From NCBI GenBank assembly GCA_002337095.1, contig DDFI01000008.1, forward strand, positions 93,211-123,538: 30,328 nt of DNA, read 5' to 3'. Made by a program: the position numbers and the translations under genes. The stretch's first letter is position 1, and every line of letters starts with the position of its first letter. The notes beneath the pieces are model-generated. The model had not been told where the DNA came from. It searched no databases and worked only from the letters and a program-made list of their open reading frames with translations. Source of the stretch: Candidatus Saccharibacteria bacterium UBA1932 (GTDB lineage Bacteria > Patescibacteriota > Saccharimonadia > Saccharimonadales > Saccharimonadaceae). This document shows positions 15,758 through 22,028 of this stretch, one piece after another.

Positions 15758-16024
15758 ATGATTACAGCAGATAACAAATCAAAGGCGATCAAAACGACTC
15801 AGTTGCATGCAAGCGACACTGGCTCGGCGCAGTCGCAGGCGGCTATTCTGACCACTCGGATCAAAGAGGTCACAGAGCACCTGCAGACCAACAAGCACGA
15901 CCACATGGCGCGTCGCGGTCTCATCCAGATGGTGGGACGCCGCAAGAAGCTGCTCAAATATCTCGAAACAAAAGATTTCGACAGCTACAAAAAAGTCGTC
16001 GCCGACCTCGGGCTACGCAAGTAG
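15758..16024 (+). CDS. rpsO: Ribosomal protein S15
   Basis: This 88-residue protein (uS15) binds the central domain of 16S rRNA early in 30S assembly. The match covers the whole family length: QLHASDTGSAQSQAAILTTRIKEVTEHLQTNKHDHMARRGLIQMVGRRKKLLKYL. The ATG at 15758 is chosen over an in-frame one at 15722, because the extra 12 residues are not part of the family and would span the promoter. A strong terminator follows, so rpsO is a single-gene unit or separable from pnp. Confidence 0.96.
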   Translation: MITADNKSKAIKTTQLHASDTGSAQSQAAILTTRIKEVTEHLQTNKHDHMARRGLIQMVGRRKKLLKYLETKDFDSYKKVVADLGLRK

Positions 16025-16030
16025 CTAGCA

Positions 16031-16057
16031 AACTCCCCTACTAGCAGGGGAGTTTTT
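16031..16057 (+). terminator. Rho-independent terminator after rpsO
   Basis: A 9-bp GC-rich perfect stem (16031-16039 with 16046-16054) has a six-base loop and ends in a run of five Ts (16053-16057). This is a classic intrinsic terminator. Confidence 0.92.
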
Positions 16058-16075
16058 AGTTCGGACAAAAAAGAG

Positions 16076-16081
16076 TATACT
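16076..16081 (+). promoter_or_regulatory. -10 box upstream of pnp
   Basis: TATACT would start transcription near 16088 and give a leader of about 120 bases. A second TATAAT at 16130-16135 lies within the loop of the leader hairpin and could be an internal alternative. Neither has a good -35 box. Confidence 0.4.
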
Positions 16082-16104
16082 AAGACATAGCCCAGCCGCG
16101 ATGA

Positions 16105-16163
16105 CAGGTAAGTGGTGGATAGAAGATTTTATAATAACGAAATATTCTACCCGTTACTTACTG
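16105..16163 (+). promoter_or_regulatory. Long imperfect hairpin in the pnp leader
   Basis: Bases 16105-16124 can pair with 16145-16163 (19 pairs or wobbles, with one bulged G at 16107 and one A-C mismatch), including three G-U wobbles. Four further pairs extend inward (16126-16129 with 16140-16143). In E. coli the pnp leader holds a long stem cut by RNase III, through which PNPase represses its own mRNA. A similar use here is an inference. Confidence 0.55.
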
Positions 16164-16207
16164 CGTAGGTAGGTGAGTACCAATTCAATCACAAGGAGGC
16201 TCTATAT

Positions 16208-18328
16208 ATGAGTACTATCAACCCTAACGGCAAAGAGATTATCTCTGTATCGGCCGATTTTTGTGGCAAACCATTAACGCTCGAGGTCAATCGTGTTGGT
16301 TTTCGCACCACCGCCAGTGTACTCGTGCGCTACGGCGATACGGTGGTGCTGGGCACGGCGATGGTGGGTAGCAAGCCTGTGGTGCTAGATTATTTTCCGC
16401 TGTCGATCGACTACGAAGAGAAATTCTACGCTGCGGGCAAGATTAGCGGCAGCCGGTTTATCAAACGCGAAGGCCGCCCAAGCGACGAGGCAATTCTGAT
16501 CGGTCGGCTGATCGACCGCCCAATCCGCCCGCTCTTTCCAAAAGGCTATCGCCAAGAAGTACAGGTGGTGTCGAGCGTGCTGAGCATGGACCCAAATTTC
16601 CGCCCCGATATGATTGCTATGATCGCTGCTAGCTCGGCGCTGATGCTGACCGGCACGCCATTTGATGGGCCGGTGTCGGGCCTGCGCGTGGGGCGTGTCG
16701 ATGGCAAGTTTAAGGCATTCCTTACGCCAGAAGAGCGCGCCCAGAGCGACCTCGATTTGGTAGTTGCGGGTATCGAGACCGGCATCACTATGGTAGAGGC
16801 TGGTGCCGATGAAATCAGCGAAGAAGTGATTATCGATGCTATGGCGTGGGCCTTTGAAGCCCTGCAGCCCGCCATCGCCCTGCAGCGCGAGCTTGTGGCT
16901 CGCATCGCGCCTGTCGCCCAGGAATACCAGCTGGTGCTGCCAGACGAGGCTATTCAGACCACCGTCGATCAGTGGATCGAGGGCAAACTTGGCGAAAAAC
17001 TCCGCCAGCCATACCCAGAGCGCAACGAAATGATCAACGAACTGCGCTGGGAATTCCATGCTGCAATGACCGAGCAGGTCGGTGCCGAAACCTATCCGAG
17101 CGTGCACGACGAGTACGACGAGGCATTTACCATGGCAGTACACAAAGACGTCCGCAAGGGAATTGTCGAGCACAGCAAACGCCCCGATGGCCGCGATCTC
17201 AACGAGATTCGACTGCTCTCAAGCGAAGTTGGCATATTACCACGCGCTCACGGCTCGAGTATTTTTACCCGCGGTGTTACCCAGGGTATGAATATCGTTA
17301 CGCTTGCGCCACTAAGCTACGCGCAGATGGTAGACACAATGGAAGTCAACGATGGCGAGCGACGCTACATGCATCACTACAACGCCCCAGGCTACACCGT
17401 GGGCGAGGTGCGCCGTCTTGGGTCGCCGGGCCGCCGCGAGATTGGTCACGGTTATCTGGCCGAGCGCGCGCTGAGTGCAGTGCTGCCAAGCGAAGAGGAT
17501 TTCCCCTATGCGATCCGCAGCGTTACCGAAATCATGAGCCAAAATGGCTCAACCAGCATGGCGGCCACGTGTAGCGCCTGCTTGGCGCTGATGGATGCGG
17601 GCGTGCCGCTGAAGCGCCCCGTATCAGGTATTGCGATGGGTCTGATGATGGACAACGGTAAGCCATACGTGCTTAGCGATATTGCCGATGCAGAGGATTT
17701 CGCTGGCGACATGGACTTCAAGGTGACGGGTACCGAACGCGGCGTCACTGCAATGCAGATGGACATGAAAGTCCACGGCCTACCGGTCGAGATACTGCGT
17801 CAAGCCATCGAGCAGTCCAAGGCCGGCCGTCAGCACATCCTCGAGCATATGCTTTCGACACTCGCCGCACCGCGCCCAAGCCTCAGCCCATATGCACCGC
17901 GAATCGAAAAAATCAAGATCAATCCCGAGAAAATCGGTGCCGTTATCGGCAAGGGTGGGGAAGTTATCAACAAGATTACTGCCGCGACCGGTGCGCAGAT
18001 CGATATCAAAGAAGACGGCCTGATTACCGTGGCCAGCCCCGATGGCGCCTCGATTCAGCAGGCGATTGATTGGATCAAGAGCCTGACCGAAGAGCCCGAA
18101 GTCGGCCACATCTACACCGGCAAGGTTGTCAGCATCAAGGATTTTGGCGCCTTCGTGAACATTCTGCCTGGCACCGATGGCATGGTGCATATTTCGCAGC
18201 TTAGCGATGCGCGCGTCGAAAAAGTAACTGACGTTCTGCACGAGGGCCAGGAAGTCCGCGTCAAGCTGACCGGCATCGATGAGCGCGGCCGCCTAAGCCT
18301 GACGCTCAGGGATGTCGACCAGGCATAG
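16208..18328 (+). CDS. pnp: Polyribonucleotide nucleotidyltransferase (PNPase)
   Basis: This 706-residue 3'-5' phosphorolytic exoribonuclease degrades mRNA. Two RNase PH domains are visible, the first with FPLSIDYEEKFYAAGKISGSRFIKREGRPSDEAILIGRLIDRPIRPLFP and the second with RRLGSPGRREIGHGYLAERAL and SQNGSTSMAATCSACLALMDAGVP. A KH domain (KINPEKIGAVIGKGGEVINKI) and an S1 domain (GKVVSIKDFGAFVNILPGTDGMVHISQL) finish the protein. This is the full family architecture. The start has a strong AAGGAGG at 16193-16199, eight bases upstream. It follows the S15 terminator and has its own structured leader. Confidence 0.98.
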   Translation: MSTINPNGKEIISVSADFCGKPLTLEVNRVGFRTTASVLVRYGDTVVLGTAMVGSKPVVLDYFPLSIDYEEKFYAAGKISGSRFIKREGRPSDEAILIGRLIDRPIRPLFPKGYRQEVQVVSSVLSMDPNFRPDMIAMIAASSALMLTGTPFDGPVSGLRVGRVDGKFKAFLTPEERAQSDLDLVVAGIETGITMVEAGADEISEEVIIDAMAWAFEALQPAIALQRELVARIAPVAQEYQLVLPDEAIQTTVDQWIEGKLGEKLRQPYPERNEMINELRWEFHAAMTEQVGAETYPSVHDEYDEAFTMAVHKDVRKGIVEHSKRPDGRDLNEIRLLSSEVGILPRAHGSSIFTRGVTQGMNIVTLAPLSYAQMVDTMEVNDGERRYMHHYNAPGYTVGEVRRLGSPGRREIGHGYLAERALSAVLPSEEDFPYAIRSVTEIMSQNGSTSMAATCSACLALMDAGVPLKRPVSGIAMGLMMDNGKPYVLSDIADAEDFAGDMDFKVTGTERGVTAMQMDMKVHGLPVEILRQAIEQSKAGRQHILEHMLSTLAAPRPSLSPYAPRIEKIKINPEKIGAVIGKGGEVINKITAATGAQIDIKEDGLITVASPDGASIQQAIDWIKSLTEEPEVGHIYTGKVVSIKDFGAFVNILPGTDGMVHISQLSDARVEKVTDVLHEGQEVRVKLTGIDERGRLSLTLRDVDQA

Positions 18329-18337
18329 GTCCTACAT

Positions 18338-18363
18338 ATAGCGCACCTTTTGGGGTGCGCTAT
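18338..18363 (+). terminator. Stem-loop after pnp
   Basis: A perfect 10-bp stem (18338-18347 with 18354-18363) with a 6-base loop begins nine bases after the pnp stop. There is no T run after it, so it may be a 3'-end protecting or processing element instead of an efficient terminator. Confidence 0.6.
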
Positions 18364-18398
18364 CCACAAGACAATAGCATAACATCTGGAGGGTATGT

Positions 18399-19061
18399 AT
18401 GCGATCACAATCTGGCACCGCTGCGTCACCACGCCGATTCGCCGTAGTCGCCGCCGTGGTGGCTGGCACGATTCTGGTGGTGGCTATTACCATGGCGACG
18501 CTGTGGTTCTTGAGGGTCTATACTGCCAAATCCGACTATCGGGCAGTCGCTAGCGCCTACAACACCATGGTGCAGACCAATACCACCATCGCTACGCTCA
18601 GCGCCGACATTAACGGGGTGGCGACTCCCGAGCAGATCGATCAGCTAACCCGCCACGTCAGCGAAGTCAAAACCCAGGCGACGGCCATCGGCGAGCTTAA
18701 GGCGACGCGCCAAGACGCCGCAATTCAGCAGGCCTACACGGCATTTATGGGCCAATTCGACGAATACTTACGGGCCGAGCAAGGGGTGATATGGCTGGCC
18801 AAGGCCGGCAGCGATTGCCAGGTAGCTAACGCGAGTGCGGCGTCCAAGCAGGCTTGTTTTGCCAAGCTGGCGCTCGTGCCAACGGCAGGGTCGGCCATCA
18901 TGACTACCTTTGCCGACCAAATGACAACCGCCATCACCTCTAACGATCAGCTAGCGTATTACGATGCGCAGTCTCGCTACAATAGCGATCTCGCGGCGCT
19001 ACAGGCCAGGCTCGAGACCGCCAGTAACGGTCTACGCGATGCAATCAATCACAAACTTTAG
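18399..19061 (+). CDS. Unassigned membrane-anchored helical protein
   Basis: This 220-residue protein starts with a basic stretch (ASPRRF) and one transmembrane segment at about residues 15-39. The remaining ~180 residues are almost entirely helical, Ala/Gln/Thr rich, and would be outside the cell membrane. Two cysteines (GSDCQVANASAASKQACF) are 15 residues apart and could form a disulfide. I do not recognise a family; the layout resembles extracytoplasmic helical-bundle sensors or adaptors. GGAGGG at 18388-18393, five bases before the ATG, is a strong ribosome-binding site. It may be transcribed from pnp by read-through. Confidence 0.78.
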   Translation: MRSQSGTAASPRRFAVVAAVVAGTILVVAITMATLWFLRVYTAKSDYRAVASAYNTMVQTNTTIATLSADINGVATPEQIDQLTRHVSEVKTQATAIGELKATRQDAAIQQAYTAFMGQFDEYLRAEQGVIWLAKAGSDCQVANASAASKQACFAKLALVPTAGSAIMTTFADQMTTAITSNDQLAYYDAQSRYNSDLAALQARLETASNGLRDAINHKL

Positions 19062-19075
19062 CCGCCCCGCTCTGC

Positions 19076-19081
19076 TATACT
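19076..19081 (+). promoter_or_regulatory. -10 box of the uracil-DNA glycosylase gene
   Basis: TATACT ends 10 bases before the ATG at 19092. An AGGAG sits at 19082-19086, but it would largely lie upstream of a transcription start 6-8 bases after the box. Confidence 0.45.
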
Positions 19082-19091
19082 AGGAGTACAT

Positions 19092-19667
19092 ATGAATACA
19101 TCTGATCAGCTTGCGGCACTCGCAGACGAGATCGTCGCCCAGGCGGTTTGCCCCGAGCTTGCTCGGCAGGCCACGCAGCTCGTCATGGGCAGCGGCAATC
19201 CCAATGCCGACATTGTCTGTATTGGCGAAGCACCTGGCAAGAATGAAGACCTGCAGGGATTGCCCTTTGTCGGTGCGGCCGGTAAGTTCCTTGATGTGAT
19301 GCTCGAGACGGCCGGGCTGGTGCGTAGCGATATTTACATCACCAATATCGTCAAATACCGTCCGCCCAACAACCGCGATCCGCTGCCCGAAGAGAAGCAA
19401 GCGTTCTGGCCCTATCTAATGCGCCAGCTCCAGATTATTAATCCACGCGTCGTTATCACACTAGGGCGACACAGCGGGGCGGCTTTTATCCCCGATCTCA
19501 CGATCTCGCGCGATCACGGTCAGCCGCGCCGCGTGGCATATCAGGGTCATCAGTTTTTGGTGATTCCGCTCTATCATCCGGCAGCCGCATTATACAATGG
19601 CGGCATGCGTCAGGTGCTTATTGACGACTTTGTTCGTGCCGCCGAGATTGCGCGTGCCGCAGCCTAG
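19092..19667 (+). CDS. Family 4-like uracil-DNA glycosylase lacking most Fe-S cysteines
   Basis: This 191-residue enzyme should excise uracil from DNA. It has motif 1 VCIGEAPGKNEDLQGLPFVGAAGKFLD, the YRPPNNRDPLPEE segment, VVITLGRHSGAAF, and motif 2 with the catalytic-region His in LYHPAAALYN. These identify UDG family 4/5. Family 4 proteins normally carry four cysteines for a [4Fe-4S] cluster, two near the N-terminus and one each in the KCRPP and later helix positions. Here only the second N-terminal Cys (residue 20) remains; the others are Gln, Tyr and Phe. The cluster is therefore probably absent. Confidence 0.9.
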   Translation: MNTSDQLAALADEIVAQAVCPELARQATQLVMGSGNPNADIVCIGEAPGKNEDLQGLPFVGAAGKFLDVMLETAGLVRSDIYITNIVKYRPPNNRDPLPEEKQAFWPYLMRQLQIINPRVVITLGRHSGAAFIPDLTISRDHGQPRRVAYQGHQFLVIPLYHPAAALYNGGMRQVLIDDFVRAAEIARAAA

Positions 19668-19668
19668 C

Positions 19669-19697
19669 TTGTATTTTGGCGACATTTGTGCTATAAT
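19669..19697 (+). promoter_or_regulatory. Promoter of the RNase J gene
   Basis: TTGTAT (19669-19674) and TATAAT (19692-19697) are 17 bases apart. Start of transcription near 19704 gives a leader of about 125 bases. Confidence 0.7.
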
Positions 19698-19711
19698 GGA
19701 ACCACTAGGTC

Positions 19712-19763
19712 AGAGAGGGTACCCCGAGCTATCAATCGATAGTACCTCCGATACCCCCTCTCT
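19712..19763 (+). promoter_or_regulatory. Structured 5' leader of the RNase J mRNA
   Basis: An outer 8-bp stem (19712-19719 with 19756-19763) encloses a smaller hairpin, CTATC/GATAG (19729-19733 with 19738-19742), loop of 4. An alternative pairing, GGTAC (19718-19722) with GTACC (19742-19746), competes with it. The leader then runs unpaired and AT-rich to AAAGGAG near 19811-19818. A role in feedback control by RNase J is an inference. Confidence 0.5.
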
Positions 19764-19829
19764 CATCTCTCACATAACTTATATTACGAAATTATTTTTA
19801 TACAAATAACCAAAGGAGAAACATAGTTT

Positions 19830-21941
19830 ATGGGTCAACGAAGACTCACCAAGCCACAGCAAGACGATCAATCTAAGCGTCCTATGCAGGCTAAGCAAAA
19901 ATCAAACAACACCGTGCTCAATGCCACCACTACCCGCAAGGGCGAGGTGTTTCGCGCCCAGCGCCGTACGTCCGAAGGCGTCAATATGCAGGCCTCGCAG
20001 CACATTATTAATATTCCGGTCAACAAATCTATCTACAATGGCTACGGCGGCCGGCAATTTAGCGCTGCTGATCAGCCGCGCAAGCCCCGCGCTCCGCGCC
20101 CTACGCTCAAAGTCATCCCAATAGGTGGTGTCGGCGAAATGGGCATCGGCAAAAACATGACGGCGATTGAGTACGACAACGATATCATCATCATCGACAT
20201 GGGATTTTTGTTCCCAGGCAGCGATTATCCGGGTATTAATTACATCACCCCCGATATCACGTGGCTCAAAGAAAACAAGCACAAAATTCGCGCCCATATT
20301 TTTACCCATGGGCACCTCGATCACATTGGGTCGTTTCGGCATTTTATTTCCGAAATCCCGGCGCCGGTGTATGCGAGTAAATTTACGCTTGGCATGTTGG
20401 GCCGTCAGATGGACGAGACGGATGGCAGCTTTACCCCTGATTATCACGAGCTTAACCCCGAGGCGCACGACCAAGTGCAGCTGTCGGATAGCTTTAGCGT
20501 CGAGCTGATTCGGGTCAATCACTCTATTCCTGATGCCACCGCGGTGGTGATTCGTACGCCAATGGGCAATATCCTGAGCTCGGGCGACTGGCGCATCGAG
20601 GACCAGCCGGTTGATGGCAAGAAGTTTGACTTCGAGCGCATCACCGAGATCCAGCAAAAAGAAGGCTTCTTGCTCTTCATGAACGAATCGACCAACTGTG
20701 AGTCGGATGGTACGCATACTCACGGCGAGCTCGATATTCAGCACTCTATGGGTGAGGTGATGGACAAATATCCCTCGAGCCGTCTGATTATCAGCTGCTT
20801 TAGTAGCCAGCTGCACCGTATGCAGCTGATTCTTGACGAAGCCCAAAAACATAATCGCAAGGTAGCTTTTGCGGGCTATAGCATGCTCCAAAACCTCGAG
20901 GTCGCACTGCGCACTGGCGTTATCAAAGTGCCTAAAGACACCGTTATGAAAATGGAAGATCTGGTCAAGCAGCCCGACGGCAAAGTGACGATCATTTGTA
21001 CTGGTAGCCAGGGCGAGTTTAGCGCCGTGCTCAATCGCATGGCGTCAGGCTCGCACAAATTCATCAAGATCAAAAACTCCGATGTCGTAGTATTTAGCTC
21101 TAATCCGATCCCCGGCAACGAGAAGTACGTCGTGCGTACTGTCGATGGCCTGATGCGCGAGGGCAGTGATGTGGTACAGAACGGCAAGACGCACCTCACG
21201 GGTGTTGGCCCGCTCCACCTCTCTGGACACGGATACTACGACGATCATGTTCGCGTGATCAATGCTGTCCACCCGACCTACTATCTACCAAATCACGGTG
21301 AGTTCCATATGCTGGTGCACAATGCCCGCCTGGCCGAAAAAGAATGCGGTATCCCGCGCGATCATATCTTCGTGTGCGACCCTGGTGATATTGTCGAATT
21401 CGACCACGAGGGTGCGCGCAAAATCGGCCGCATCCCAGTAGGCGGGGTGATGTACGACGATTCTGGTGCGATTGTTAGTGAAGTCGTGCTCAAGGACCGT
21501 ATTCATATGGCTACCGAGGGTATCTTTGTGGTCGTACTCACCGTCGCACGCGGCACTGGCCGATTACTCACAAGCCCAGACATCATCAGCCGCGGGTTTA
21601 TCTACCTGCGCGATAGCGAAGAGTTGATGGGCATGATTCGCCAGTATCTCAAGCAAAAAATCGCTCGTGGCCTTGGTGGCAAAAACGTCGATATGGATGC
21701 TATCAAGAAAGAGCTGAAAGACGAAATCACGCATATTTTGTACGACCAGACACGGCGCACGCCAATCGTGATCCCTGTGATCAACGAGATTGGCGTCAGT
21801 ATCAAACCTTCTGCGCAGCAGCGTTCGCCGCAGTCCGGTGCAGCGCAGTTGCCGCCGTCGCAGCCCAAGCAATTCCCGCGCCCCCAGGTGCCCGACAGTG
21901 AAGTCCAGGTGCCCAAGCAGCCCCGCAGTCGCGACTACTAG
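19830..21941 (+). CDS. rnj: Ribonuclease J
   Basis: This 703-residue metallo-beta-lactamase/beta-CASP nuclease should act as endonuclease and 5'-3' exonuclease in mRNA decay and rRNA maturation. The zinc motif HGHLDH is at residues 160-165, with later ligands in NHSIPDA, SSGDWR and HLSGHGYYDDH. The core begins near residue 92 (LKVIPIGGVGEMGIGKNMTAIEYD), so ~90 extra residues, basic and disordered, precede it. The C-terminal domain is followed by a Pro/Gln-rich tail (about 670-703). The ATG at 19830 has a well-placed AAAGGAG. A downstream in-frame Met (residue 53) is possible but has no such signal. With PNPase it covers both directions of RNA decay. Confidence 0.95.
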   Translation: MGQRRLTKPQQDDQSKRPMQAKQKSNNTVLNATTTRKGEVFRAQRRTSEGVNMQASQHIINIPVNKSIYNGYGGRQFSAADQPRKPRAPRPTLKVIPIGGVGEMGIGKNMTAIEYDNDIIIIDMGFLFPGSDYPGINYITPDITWLKENKHKIRAHIFTHGHLDHIGSFRHFISEIPAPVYASKFTLGMLGRQMDETDGSFTPDYHELNPEAHDQVQLSDSFSVELIRVNHSIPDATAVVIRTPMGNILSSGDWRIEDQPVDGKKFDFERITEIQQKEGFLLFMNESTNCESDGTHTHGELDIQHSMGEVMDKYPSSRLIISCFSSQLHRMQLILDEAQKHNRKVAFAGYSMLQNLEVALRTGVIKVPKDTVMKMEDLVKQPDGKVTIICTGSQGEFSAVLNRMASGSHKFIKIKNSDVVVFSSNPIPGNEKYVVRTVDGLMREGSDVVQNGKTHLTGVGPLHLSGHGYYDDHVRVINAVHPTYYLPNHGEFHMLVHNARLAEKECGIPRDHIFVCDPGDIVEFDHEGARKIGRIPVGGVMYDDSGAIVSEVVLKDRIHMATEGIFVVVLTVARGTGRLLTSPDIISRGFIYLRDSEELMGMIRQYLKQKIARGLGGKNVDMDAIKKELKDEITHILYDQTRRTPIVIPVINEIGVSIKPSAQQRSPQSGAAQLPPSQPKQFPRPQVPDSEVQVPKQPRSRDY

Positions 21942-22011
21942 ACTAGGCGCCAAAGCTTGCTTTTTGTAGTATTTTATGCTACAATTAGCTATAACCATTA
22001 CCATCATAGGG

Positions 22012-22017
22012 TATACT
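22012..22017 (+). promoter_or_regulatory. -10 box upstream of ftsK
   Basis: TATACT ends 11 bases before the ATG at 22029. A small hairpin (21964-21969 with 21979-21984) lies upstream and may mark the end of the RNase J transcript. Confidence 0.4.
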
Positions 22018-22028
22018 AAGGTATAGAT

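Noticed and set aside
16385..17173. A 262-residue antisense frame within pnp, and similar ones in rnj (19902-20891) and ftsK (22247-23089).
   Set aside because: They are shadows created by the codon bias of highly conserved genes. No ribosome-binding site or recognisable domain was seen.
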